DNA of 64,000 bases, taken from Myxococcales bacterium 68-20 (lineage in GTDB: Bacteria; Myxococcota_A; Polyangia; Polyangiales; Polyangiaceae). The translations under genes were made by a program, and so were the position numbers. The notes under the pieces are model-generated. The model saw nothing but the letters and a program-made list of their open reading frames with translations, was not told the DNA's origin and did not search any database. The stretch lies in NCBI GenBank assembly GCA_001899635.1, contig MKVQ01000005.1:621114-685113 (forward strand), given 5' to 3'. This document shows, one piece after another, positions 24,531 through 32,891 of the stretch. Position 1 is the stretch's first letter. Every line of letters starts with the position of its first letter.

Positions 24531-24770
24531 TCACCACCGCGCGCCGGCCTCGTGCTTATCGAAGGACTTCTCGACTGCGTAGCGCACGGCGCCGGCATCG
24601 GCGCACCGGCGCGACCGTTCCGAGCAGGATGGCCGCCGCCATCCCCCGGATGAAGCCGAGGCTCTGCTTCTTCGCCCGGGGCGCGAAGTAGAAGGCCGCA
24701 AGAGGCCGACGAGGCCGGTCACGAGGATGAAACGGCCCGACGAACGCCGAGCGAAGACCGACGACGACAC
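24531..24770 (-). pseudogene. possible small membrane protein gene with compensating frameshifts
   Basis: The frame from ATG 24770 begins SSSVFARRSSGRFILVTGLVGLL, a good membrane start, then turns Arg/Ser-rich. At that point another frame gives AAFYFAPRAKKQSLGFIRG followed by MAAAILLGTVAP, a second hydrophobic helix. After that the first frame resumes with AGAVRYAVEKSFDKHEA. Together they would make a two-helix membrane protein of about 80 aa. This may be a decayed gene, two sequencing errors, or chance. Confidence 0.35.
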
Positions 24771-24778
24771 CCTCGTCC

Positions 24779-24913
24779 GTGCGCTCCTCGCGCGTCACGC
24801 CCGAGCCGCAGCGCGTGCGGCGCTCGTCCGCGCCTTCGACGACGGTCCCTGTCGTGCTTGCGAGCGTGGTCGGGCTCTACATCTTCTGGGCGTTCGCGCC
24901 GCCGTCGCGCTGA
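24779..24913 (+). CDS. possible 44-aa single-pass membrane protein
   Basis: From GTG 24779: a basic N-terminus (RSSRVTPEPQRVRRSS), then a hydrophobic helix (VPVVLASVVGLYIFWAFA) and PPSR stop. The pattern is typical of small membrane proteins, but no ribosome-binding site is clear. It would overlap the promoter of the divergent gene. Low certainty. The rest of 24469-24973 holds nothing recognised. Confidence 0.35.
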   Translation: MRSSRVTPEPQRVRRSSAPSTTVPVVLASVVGLYIFWAFAPPSR

Positions 24914-24976
24914 GCCAGTAGCGACCCGCTCCGAAAACGTGACGGACGCGGATCCGGGTGCAACGATCGAGGGGTG

Positions 24977-25756
24977 ATGACGCTCACGCACCCCACGGTC
25001 GAACGCTTGCTCGCGATCATGGACCAGAAGCACCACTGGGCATACCCGTCGCTCACGCGACCGGGTCTCTCCCGGGCGCAGCTCCTCGTGCACTTCCGTC
25101 ACGAGTACGCGGTCTACGTGCGTGACTTCCCCGTGCTCCTCGCACGCTGCCTCGGGCAAGTGCCGGACCTCATCGACGTGCGCCGTGCGCTCGCCGAGAA
25201 CCTCTACGAGGAGCAGACAGGCGGGCTCTCGAAGAGCGCACCGCATCCGGAGCTCTTCCTCCGCATGATGGAGGGCCTCGGCTACGCGCGCTCGCAGTTC
25301 GACGATGCCGATCTCCATCCCGCCGCGCGCTCGTACAAGGAGTGGCTCTTCGACACGGCAGCCAAGGGGCCATGGCAGGCGGCCGCTGCCCTCCTCACGA
25401 TCTTCGTCGAAGGCAGCGTCAACGAGCGCGCCGAGCTCGCCGGCACCTATCAGCGTCCGCGGGGCGACGCCGCCGTTGCTCGCCACGCGCTCGTCGTCCA
25501 CTACGGCTGCCCGCCCGAAGCGATGCAGCTCGTACGAGCGCACGGCGACGTCGAAGGCGGGCATCGAGGTGACGCGTGGAAGATCCTCCTCGACAACACC
25601 ACCGACCCCGAGCTCGAGAACACCATCGTGAGCACGTGCATGGACGCGCTCGTTCGCTGGCACCGCTATCGCGACGGCGTCGCCGAGCGCATGGGCCTCG
25701 AGCGTGACGGCGCCACCACCGCGCCGCCGCCCGCCGTGATGAAGCGCACCGGCTGA
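24977..25756 (+). CDS. iron-containing redox enzyme (heme-oxygenase-like diiron fold)
   Basis: 259 aa from ATG 24977; a GTG three bases upstream is equivalent. Mostly helical, with metal-ligand patterns of the PqqC/TenA-like diiron oxidases: ENLYEEQTGG and HPELF, VEGSVNERAEL, and HGDVEGGHRGDAW near the C-terminus (H, D/E-x-x-x-H). In this family an Fe(II) pair activates O2 for oxidation or N-oxygenation. The substrate is unknown and the gene stands alone. Confidence 0.8.
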   Translation: MTLTHPTVERLLAIMDQKHHWAYPSLTRPGLSRAQLLVHFRHEYAVYVRDFPVLLARCLGQVPDLIDVRRALAENLYEEQTGGLSKSAPHPELFLRMMEGLGYARSQFDDADLHPAARSYKEWLFDTAAKGPWQAAAALLTIFVEGSVNERAELAGTYQRPRGDAAVARHALVVHYGCPPEAMQLVRAHGDVEGGHRGDAWKILLDNTTDPELENTIVSTCMDALVRWHRYRDGVAERMGLERDGATTAPPPAVMKRTG

Positions 25757-25922
25757 CGTCCCGCGCACGGAGCTGGCTCCCGCCCGCGACGTGGCGACGA
25801 ACGGTGGTTCACGCGTTGGTGGAGCCGAGCGAAGCTTGGTCGGCTCGCGTAGCCCTCGCGCCGCCGGCGCAGGCGCACGGAATCCCCTGCGGCCCAGTCC
25901 AAACGACCGCCGAGCTCGTGCC

Positions 25923-27194
25923 TCACGCCGCGAGAGCGTCGTCGATGGCGTCGAGCAGTCGATTCGTGTCGGGCTCTTCGATCGTGAGCGGCGGCATGAC
26001 GTAGACGACGTCCGCATGGGGGAGCCGCAGCGGCCGGAGGAAGACCCCGCGCTCGGCAAAATCGGCGGAGGCGGGCGCCGTGCCGGGCTTCATCTCGACG
26101 ACGCCGATCGCGCCGAGCACGCGCACGTCGACGACGTCCGCGCGCGTTCGCAGCGCGCCGAGCCGGCCTCGAAGGAGGGCCTCGAGCCGCGCAACGCGAG
26201 CCGCGAAGTCGCCGCGCTCGAACAGGTCGAGGCTGCCATGAGCGGCGGCGCAGGCGAGCGCGTTGCCCATGTACGTCGGTCCGTGCTGGAGCGCGCGATC
26301 GGCCTGCTCCGAGAGGAAGCACGCGAACACCGCCTCGCTCGCCACCACCGCGGCGAGCGGCAGCGTTCCGCCCGTCAGCGCTTTGCCGATCGTGACGATG
26401 TCCGGCACGACACCGGCCGCATCGAGCGCGAAGCGGGCGCCGGTGCGGAAGAACCCCGTCGCGATCTCGTCGAAGATCAGCCACACGCCGTGCTCGTCGC
26501 ACGCGTGCCTCAGCCTCTGCAGCGTCTCTGGCTCGTGGAAGCGCATCCCGCCGGCGCACTGCACGAGCGGCTCGATGACGACCCCCGCCACCTCGCCCGC
26601 GACGCTGCGGAAGGCCTCTTCGAACGCGCCACCATCGTCCGCGCGAGGCACAGGCAGATGAATCGCGTCGATGCCCATGCCGGCGAACGCGTGATGCATG
26701 CCGCTCACGGGATCGGAGAGCGCCATCGTGGCGAGCGTGTCGCCGTGATACGCGTTCTCGAAGCAGACGATGCGTCGTCGTCGCGGCTCGCCGCGGTTGT
26801 GGAACGACTGCACCGCCATCTTGAGCGCCACCTCGACCGAGACCGAGCCGCTCTCGACGAAGAAGACCCGCGACAGCGGCGCGAGAAGCGCGGCGAGACG
26901 CTCTGCGAGCGCATACGCCGGCTCGTTCGCGAGACCGCCGAACGCCACGTGCGGTAGCCGACGGAGCTGCTCCTCGACGCGCGCTGCGATGTGGGGATGG
27001 TTGTAGCCGTGGGCCGCCGTCCACCACGAAGCGACGCCGTCCACCAGCTCGCGCCCGTCCGCGAGCACGAGCCGCGAGCCATGCGCGCCGACCACGGCGA
27101 GCGGTGTCGGAGCGGTCTGGTGCTGGCAGTACGGCCGCCACACATGGGGAGCGCCGGAACGCAGCCAGGCAGGATCGCGAGGAGAGGTTGCCAT
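25923..27194 (-). CDS. bioA: adenosylmethionine-8-amino-7-oxononanoate aminotransferase
   Basis: 423 aa from ATG 27194 (the upstream Arg-rich extension is rejected). Class III PLP aminotransferase with VWRPYCQH, SWWTAAHGYNHP (SAM-specific BioA signature), SVSVEVALKMAVQ, AYHGDT, FDEIATGF, the PLP lysine in TIGKALTGGTLPL, and GPTYMGNALACAAA. It transfers the amino group from SAM to KAPA in biotin synthesis. No other biotin gene is in the window. Confidence 0.96.
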   Translation of the reverse strand: MATSPRDPAWLRSGAPHVWRPYCQHQTAPTPLAVVGAHGSRLVLADGRELVDGVASWWTAAHGYNHPHIAARVEEQLRRLPHVAFGGLANEPAYALAERLAALLAPLSRVFFVESGSVSVEVALKMAVQSFHNRGEPRRRRIVCFENAYHGDTLATMALSDPVSGMHHAFAGMGIDAIHLPVPRADDGGAFEEAFRSVAGEVAGVVIEPLVQCAGGMRFHEPETLQRLRHACDEHGVWLIFDEIATGFFRTGARFALDAAGVVPDIVTIGKALTGGTLPLAAVVASEAVFACFLSEQADRALQHGPTYMGNALACAAAHGSLDLFERGDFAARVARLEALLRGRLGALRTRADVVDVRVLGAIGVVEMKPGTAPASADFAERGVFLRPLRLPHADVVYVMPPLTIEEPDTNRLLDAIDDALAA

Positions 27195-27420
27195 CGGGAG
27201 CCTCGATCTACCCGATCGGCGACGACGACGCTGCAACGGCGAGCCGTCAGCTCAGGCGTTCGTCGGCTCCGCCGCTCGTGCGCGACGCGAGGCGGAGAAT
27301 GGGTCACGACGCGTCATCGCTCGCGCGCGACGGCCTCCCGCGCTGTCGGTCGATCGGGCACGCCTGCCGTCCGCGCAGCGCGTCCTCGATCGAGCGCCCC
27401 GATTTGCTACGCTCCAGTGG

Positions 27421-28236
27421 TTGCGGCCGTCACCCCCAGCCCTCTTCGTCATGGCCGCGCTCGCGCTCGCGGGCGGCATCGGCGTCGTCGCCACGCGCCA
27501 CGCCGAGGGCGCGTCGGATGACGGTCCGGCCCTGCCGAGCGACGCTGCGACCTTCGGCTTCGTGGTCCGGGGCCATGCGAGCGGCGTCGCGCTCCTCGAG
27601 TCCACGAAGCCCTTCTCACTCGCGCTCGCCAACGGGCCGGTGCACGGCGTTCCGCCGACGAGCGCGCGACTGGCAACGGCCTCCGCGATCGTGTCCCGCG
27701 AGCTGGCGCGGTACCCCGTGGCGTTCCTCCGCGGCGTGCGGCTCGCGGGGATCGTGCTCACGGAGGATCTCGCCGAGAACGAGATGCCGATCCCGTCACT
27801 ACCCAACGTCGGCGGGCTGCTGCTCCTCGACGTGTCGAGCGTGGAGAGCGATCTCGTGCGGAGCCTCCATCACGAGATCTTCCACTTCTTCGATCTTGCC
27901 GATGACGGACGCGTCTCCCCCGACGCGGCGTGGGAGGCACTGAACCCGCCGGGCTTCGTCTACGGCTCGGGCGGCCGAACGCTCCGCGGCACATGGGCGG
28001 CGCACCCCAGCGACGACCTCCCCGGCTTCGTCTCGGTCTACGCGACGAGCGGCGTCGAGGAGGACAAGGCCGACACCTTCGCGTTCGCCCTGACGCGCGC
28101 ACCGCTCGTACGCGCGCGGATGACGTCGAACGCGGTCCTTCGCGCGAAGATCGAGGAGCTCACCCGCCGCGTCACTGCCCTCGACGCCGCGGCGGCCCAG
28201 CGACTCGGCCTCGACGCGCTGCTCGCGGCCCGATAG
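27421..28236 (+). CDS. putative secreted zinc metallopeptidase
   Basis: From TTG 27421, 271 aa; ATG 27451 would remove 10. The N-terminal hydrophobic segment (ALFVMAALALAGGIGVV) is a signal or anchor. HHEIFHFFD at residues 150-158 is a zincin H-E-x-x-H motif, and VSVYATSGVEEDKADTFAF supplies the distal Glu of a gluzincin-like site. This matches the putative zinc-binding metallopeptidase group seen in Myxococcota. TACGCT lies 7 bases before the TTG and no Shine-Dalgarno is visible, so translation may be leaderless. Confidence 0.8.
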   Translation: MRPSPPALFVMAALALAGGIGVVATRHAEGASDDGPALPSDAATFGFVVRGHASGVALLESTKPFSLALANGPVHGVPPTSARLATASAIVSRELARYPVAFLRGVRLAGIVLTEDLAENEMPIPSLPNVGGLLLLDVSSVESDLVRSLHHEIFHFFDLADDGRVSPDAAWEALNPPGFVYGSGGRTLRGTWAAHPSDDLPGFVSVYATSGVEEDKADTFAFALTRAPLVRARMTSNAVLRAKIEELTRRVTALDAAAAQRLGLDALLAAR

Positions 28237-28715
28237 CTCGAGCACCACAGCGACAGAGCATCCCCAACGGAGAGAGCGCTTCACTCGCGGCGTTCGTGCA
28301 GTGGCTGAGCACGTTGGGTCGGCGTCGATGGTGCATCGCCGCGATGTGCACGTCGCGGTGCCGTCACGCCGTATGCCTTCCATCCTCCTCGACTTGCCCT
28401 CGCGTGACGCGCGACGCGAGATGGCGACATCGGGCGCAGGCCCGCCTGAGCGCCGCGCGGCTTGATCCCTTCGAGCGGGATTGTCACCAGCCGCGCGTCG
28501 CGGTGTCCGATGACGATTTCGGACTTCTCGCTTGACGTCCCTCGAGACGACACCGGCTCTCTAGCGCGGGAGGTCGCGGGAACCGGGGCGTGCCGGCGGC
28601 GATTGGCATCCTCCGTCGCTATCGCGCTCCGAAGACCGCGCGACGAGGTCCGAGCTTCGATCGCCTGCGGACGGGGCCTTCCCGTGCCCCACGAAAGTGC
28701 GTGTTAGGAGCGGTC
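28237..28715. other. non-coding stretch with a nested inverted repeat
   Basis: No convincing gene. CGCGCGGCT (28454-28462) pairs perfectly with AGCCGCGCG (28489-28497). Inside it ATCCC (28465-28469) pairs with GGGAT (28477-28481). A minus-strand frame from 28553 reads SEIVIGHRDARLVTIPLEG and might be a gene fragment; it has no ribosome-binding site. Confidence 0.45.
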
Positions 28716-30230
28716 ATGGACACGCTCGGGGATCTGTCCGACGAGGAGCTGCTGGCGCACCTGCGCGGGCATGTCGGCAATGGGAACGTCTGGTGCGCGG
28801 AGCTGATCGCCTATCTCGTCGAGGTCGAGGAGCGACGCCTCGATCGCGTTCACGCGTGCTCATCGATGTGGGACTTCTGCACGCGCAAGCTCGGGATGAG
28901 CGAGGGCGAAGCTCACCGTCGAATCGCGGCGGCCCGCACCGTCCGGCGCTTCCCCCAGGTGCTCGGCGCCATCGCGCGGGGCGACGTCCACCTCTGTGCT
29001 CTCTACGCGCTGCGGAAACATCTGACGATCGACAATGTCGACGAGCTGCTCCGCGAAGCGTCCGGCAAGAGCACGCGGGAGGTCGAGAAGATGGTGGCCG
29101 CGTGCTTTCCGCGACCGGACGTACCGACGTGCGTGGAGCCCGTCACGCCGCAAGCGCTGCTGTCGCCGCCATCGCCGGTATCCGTCGCGATCCCCTCCGA
29201 TGCAGCGTCCACGTGGTCTCTGGCGCTGGCGGCGGCGCCCACGACTGGACCTCGGCCGAGGGTCGAGCCGCTCTCGGCGACGAGGTATCGCATCGAGCTC
29301 ACCGTGAGCACCGGGACGAAGGAAGCGATCGATCGCATCAAGGACCTGATGCTCCATCGCAACCCGAGCGGCGATCTCGAGACCATCCTCGACGCGTCAC
29401 TCGCGCTCCTGCTCGCCCACCTGGAGAAGGAGCGGCTCGGCAAGACACCGCGTCCTAGGAGGCGCAAGCCTGCCGAGGCGACGAACGCATGCGCCTCGTC
29501 CGCCGCGACGTATGCGGAGGCCACGACTCGAGCTCCGAGCGCGCCCATACGGGTGGAGCCGACGGGCCATCCAGCCGCGCCCGCGCGCTCGGAGGCAAGG
29601 ACACAGGATCCAGGCGCGCACCTGCACGCGGATGCGCTCGCCGCCAATCGTCGCGTGTCGTCGCGCGGCCCCGCGAACGCCGAGCCGAGCACCGTGGAGC
29701 CGGATGATGTCGAAGCCGTTCCGGGCGCCGAAGTATCGGTCGCGGCGCGAAGGACGTGGCCCGCAGCGTCCCCCCCTGCAGCGAAGGCATCGCGCGTGCG
29801 ACTTCGATACGTCCCGATGGATCTGAGGCGGGAGGTCTTCGCCCGAGACGGCACACAGTGCACCTACGTCGGACCTGACGGCGATCGCTGCCCCGCACGT
29901 GGCTACCTCGAGCTGGACCACGTCCACCCGAAGGCACGCGGAGGGACGGAGACGGCAGCCAACCTGCGAGTGAGGTGCAGAGCACACAACGCGCTGTACG
30001 CCGAGCAGGTCTTCGGCCGCACGCACGTCGCGAGCCGCATGGACTTGCGGCGTCGCAAGTCCGCGCCGCCGACACCGGCCTCCTTCGAAATTGCCACCCG
30101 TGGACTGCGCTCCCTGGGCTTTCGCGAGCCCGAAGCGCGGCGAGTCCTCGAGACGCTCGCAACGAAGCCGGAAATGCAAGCCGCTACCGTCGAGATGGTC
30201 CTCCGCGAGGCGCTGCTGGTTCTCACGTAG
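28716..30230 (+). CDS. HNH endonuclease with RuvA-C-like tail
   Basis: 504 aa. ATG 28716 is preceded by TAGGAG at 7 bases; the longer upstream frame is rejected. The N-terminal half resembles the DUF222-type domain that precedes HNH in many actinobacterial and myxobacterial proteins (SMWDFCTRKLGMSEGEAHRR, AARTVRRFP). A linker of about 120 residues rich in Ala/Pro follows. The HNH core is at about 375-430 (FARDGTQCTYV, LELDHVHPKARGG, RCRAHN), with paired Cys for zinc. The last 45 residues (LRSLGFREPEARRVLETLA) resemble the UBA-like end of RuvA. It lies next to a decayed copy of its own 3' end. Confidence 0.9.
   Translation: MDTLGDLSDEELLAHLRGHVGNGNVWCAELIAYLVEVEERRLDRVHACSSMWDFCTRKLGMSEGEAHRRIAAARTVRRFPQVLGAIARGDVHLCALYALRKHLTIDNVDELLREASGKSTREVEKMVAACFPRPDVPTCVEPVTPQALLSPPSPVSVAIPSDAASTWSLALAAAPTTGPRPRVEPLSATRYRIELTVSTGTKEAIDRIKDLMLHRNPSGDLETILDASLALLLAHLEKERLGKTPRPRRRKPAEATNACASSAATYAEATTRAPSAPIRVEPTGHPAAPARSEARTQDPGAHLHADALAANRRVSSRGPANAEPSTVEPDDVEAVPGAEVSVAARRTWPAASPPAAKASRVRLRYVPMDLRREVFARDGTQCTYVGPDGDRCPARGYLELDHVHPKARGGTETAANLRVRCRAHNALYAEQVFGRTHVASRMDLRRRKSAPPTPASFEIATRGLRSLGFREPEARRVLETLATKPEMQAATVEMVLREALLVLT
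30041..30062. repeat. perfect hairpin inside HNH gene, conserved in the decayed copy
   Basis: GGACTTGCG and CGCAAGTCC pair over 9 bp with loop GCGT. The same hairpin (loop GCAT) occurs at 30439-30460 in the pseudogene, in the best preserved 78-bp block of the duplication. Confidence 0.85.
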
Positions 30231-30242
30231 CTGCAGCCGCGG

Positions 30243-30624
30243 AGTGTCTTCGCGCGTGACGGCAAGGGGTACACCTGCGTCGGCCCTGCCGGCGATCGCT
30301 GCCCCGCCGCGGCACGTCGGGCTCGATCACATCTGCCCCAAGGGCTCCGACATCATCCAACATTCGAGTGAGGTACCGAGCGCACAACGCGCGGCATACG
30401 GAGCAGGCCTTCTGCCGCACGCACGTCGCGAGCCGCATGGACTTGCGGCATCGCAAGTCCGCGCCGCCGACACCGGCCTCCTTCGAGCTTGCCTCGGACT
30501 CCGCGCCCTGAGCTCTTGCGCGCCCGAAGCGCGTCGAGAGTTCGCGACGCTCGCAACGAAGCCGGACATGCAAGCGGCTGCTGTCGAGATCATCCTCCGC
30601 GAGGCGCTGCTCGTTCTCGGATAG
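30243..30624 (+). pseudogene. decayed tandem copy of the HNH gene 3' end
   Basis: About 380 bp begin 12 bp after the HNH stop codon and align with the last 400 bp of that gene: first VFARDGKGYTCVGPAGDRC, then a disrupted HNH core, then an almost identical block (30409-30486 against 30011-30088, 2 mismatches in 78) and finally an intact end LATKPDMQAAAVEIILREA. The first and last parts lie in different frames and there is no start codon, so it is not a gene. Divergence outside the 78-bp block is clearly higher. Confidence 0.9.
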
Positions 30625-31233
30625 CCGTCGCCAGCGCACCGCCGAGCAGCTCGACGGCATCACACGAGCGCGCCGGTGATCCTCGCGCAGCACGCTCGCC
30701 ATATCCTCGGTCGCCGTCGATGCACGGACCGCCATGCGCATCGACGTCCGCACGCGGCTCCACGCAAGTCGGTTGCACCGTCATGCGCGATACGCTCGGC
30801 TGCCGCGCTCATCGCCCAGCCACCGCACGGCGTGCTTGGGCCAACAGCATACGACGACCATCCAATGGCGACGGGCCCCATGGGATTGCTAGCCTCCCAT
30901 ACGAGCTCGAGCTGCACGGGGGCTGGCACACGCCGGAACAATAGCGACCGCGGCCTCCTGAGCCGAGCAGGTCCACACGACTGCGAGTCGCCCAATAGCT
31001 GCAAGCTCCGGTCAGCGCGAGACGTAACGACGACGGGAACAAAAGACGTGTCCGGAGGAGGAGCTACAAGGCGATGCAATGCGATGGGGCTAGGCGGAAA
31101 GACGACGGGAGCAGCCGCCTCGGAGCTTGGAGCTCGGAGGTGTCCTGCGACGCCCGGTGTCGCGCGCGAGCACCCCAGCTCGCGGAAGCCCCGCGCGTTG
31201 CGCCCGGAGTCCTTTACGCTCGAGTGCATTGCT
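30625..31233. other. stretch of about 600 bp without a recognisable gene
   Basis: Frames here have weak wobble-position bias and no protein-like segments. The frame of the following EEP gene is open through most of it but has no start with a ribosome-binding site and no conserved feature. It may be decayed accessory DNA or a long leader. Confidence 0.4.
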
Positions 31234-32505
31234 ATGACGACACTTCGGATCGCGACCTGGAATCAGGATCACTGGAAACGGAATCCCGCCCAACGTGAGG
31301 CAGCGTGGACTCGCCTCGAAGCGATGGGCGCCGACGTCGCGCTGCTGCAGGAGTGCGTTCCGCCGAACAGCGTCGGGCGAGAGCGCGTTCTCTGGCGTGA
31401 GATCGGCGGCACGCGTCGTTGGGGCTCCGCGGTGCTCTCGTTCGGCATGCGCCTCGAGGAGATCACGCACGCTCGCACGAAGTACGCCCGCCATGCGTAT
31501 GCGCTGCAGCAAACGTATCCGGGGGCAGTCGCGATCGGCCGCGTGCATCCACCGAGCGGACTCCCTGTGACCGTCATCAGCATGTACGGCGTGATGGATC
31601 CGTACGTTCAAACGACGCTGTTTCGGATGGTCGCCGACTTGATACCGCTCTTCGACTCGGTCGACGGACGACGCGTGATCCTGGGTGGGGACCTGAACCT
31701 CGAGACGGCGTCTCAGAGTCCGGAGCGCCCGCGGCTCCTCGCGATCCTTGGAAGCATCGAGAGCCTTGGCCTCGAGAACCTGTTCAAGGTCGCCAAGGAG
31801 AGGCCACCCGTGTCACCGAGCTGCCCCTGCGAGACTGGCACGAGCTGCTTCCACGTGCAGACGCATCGACACACGAGCTTCATCGGCACCGAACGCGAGC
31901 AGTTCCCTGCACACCTCGATTACCTCTTCGCGTCCCCGGAGCTCGCTGCCGATTGCACCCGCTTGTGGCTCGACGACGGCGATCCGAACTGGGAGATGAG
32001 CGATCATCGCGCCGTCCTTGCCGAGTTCGATCTTTCCGAACGGCCCGATCCGGTGCGCCGCTGGGACGAGCGCTCTTTCGTCGAGCAAGTCGAACGGACC
32101 CACGGAGCCGAAGCGGGGTGGGTCGCCAGGAACGCGCTCGATTGGGCCGAGAAGCATCAACTCCGAATCGCGTTCGAGGACGCCATCGAAGGGCAATGGT
32201 GGGCACAGCTCGACGGACCGAACGAGCTACAGTGGACCTTCTCCATGCGGACGGGAGGTGACCTCGTCATCCAATTCCAGCACATGCGTGCGCCATTCGC
32301 GGACAGCACGGCGAAGGACGCTCTCCGGAGCCGACTCAACACGATCCCCGGCGTTGCAATTCCGTCCGAACGACTCGGCGGCCGGCCGACGATCCCGCTG
32401 TCCGCGCTGCGCGGTCCGGCGCACCTCGGGACGTTTCTGGACGTGTTCACCGACGTGGTCAGTCAGACGCGCTCCTATTGGGACTCGAATCAGAAGTCCC
32501 GATGA
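31234..32505 (+). CDS. endonuclease/exonuclease/phosphatase family protein
   Basis: 423 aa from ATG 31234, which opens directly into the EEP domain: RIATWNQDHW, VALLQECVP (metal-binding Glu), VILGGDLNLET, and MSDHRAVLAEF (catalytic Asp-His). A Cys cluster (CPCETGTSCFHV) lies before the HLDYLFASPELAA strand. The last 150 residues form a second domain with WAQLDGPNELQWTF and DALRSRLNTIPG; its role is unknown. DNA, RNA or phospho-inositol substrates are possible. It lies in the accessory-looking region with the HNH nuclease. Confidence 0.88.
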   Translation: MTTLRIATWNQDHWKRNPAQREAAWTRLEAMGADVALLQECVPPNSVGRERVLWREIGGTRRWGSAVLSFGMRLEEITHARTKYARHAYALQQTYPGAVAIGRVHPPSGLPVTVISMYGVMDPYVQTTLFRMVADLIPLFDSVDGRRVILGGDLNLETASQSPERPRLLAILGSIESLGLENLFKVAKERPPVSPSCPCETGTSCFHVQTHRHTSFIGTEREQFPAHLDYLFASPELAADCTRLWLDDGDPNWEMSDHRAVLAEFDLSERPDPVRRWDERSFVEQVERTHGAEAGWVARNALDWAEKHQLRIAFEDAIEGQWWAQLDGPNELQWTFSMRTGGDLVIQFQHMRAPFADSTAKDALRSRLNTIPGVAIPSERLGGRPTIPLSALRGPAHLGTFLDVFTDVVSQTRSYWDSNQKSR

Positions 32506-32891
32506 GCTCGGCGTGCGGGAAGAAAGGAACACAAGGAACGTAAAGAGCCGCGAGCCGCGCCATCAGCAGTCACGCTGCCCGCTGGCATCCCCTCGCGCCG
32601 CGTTGGCCCCGCCTCGGTCGTCGTCCGTGCACGACCGACGCTGAAGACCGCTTCACGTGAGCTCGTCGGTCTCGCCTCGCGGCGCGCTGGCCTCATGCTG
32701 GGCAGCTTGGATGCGAGCACAGCTGAAGCTCGACCGCGCCACATGAGCACGCCGGTGCTCCCCTCGCAGTGCGTTGGCCCCTCCACGCCCGCCCCCCGGA
32801 GGGGCAGGCGCTCGAACGGGCTCGGCGGATGGATGTCCCCGACGTCGCGCCAGGTCGGACCGACGTGGGTCAGCCATCAGGATCGGCGCGC
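32506..32891. repeat. degenerate tandem repeat of 84-87 bp in a gene-free stretch
   Basis: A motif CCTCGC-x-x-x-GCG(T/C)TGGCC recurs at 32591, 32675 and 32762. Between copies 1-2 and 2-3 further matching words occur in the same order (GCTGAAG, CAC(G/A)TGAGC, CGNCGGT). I read about 2.5 diverged units from about 32587 to 32790. No gene is recognised in the stretch. Confidence 0.6.

Noticed and set aside
28716-30624. Insertion sequence or intron
   Set aside because: No transposase, terminal inverted repeats or target duplication; only the HNH protein and its partial copy are seen.
30676-31233. N-terminal extension of the EEP protein frame
   Set aside because: No ribosome-binding site, weak wobble bias, and the EEP fold begins exactly at ATG 31234.
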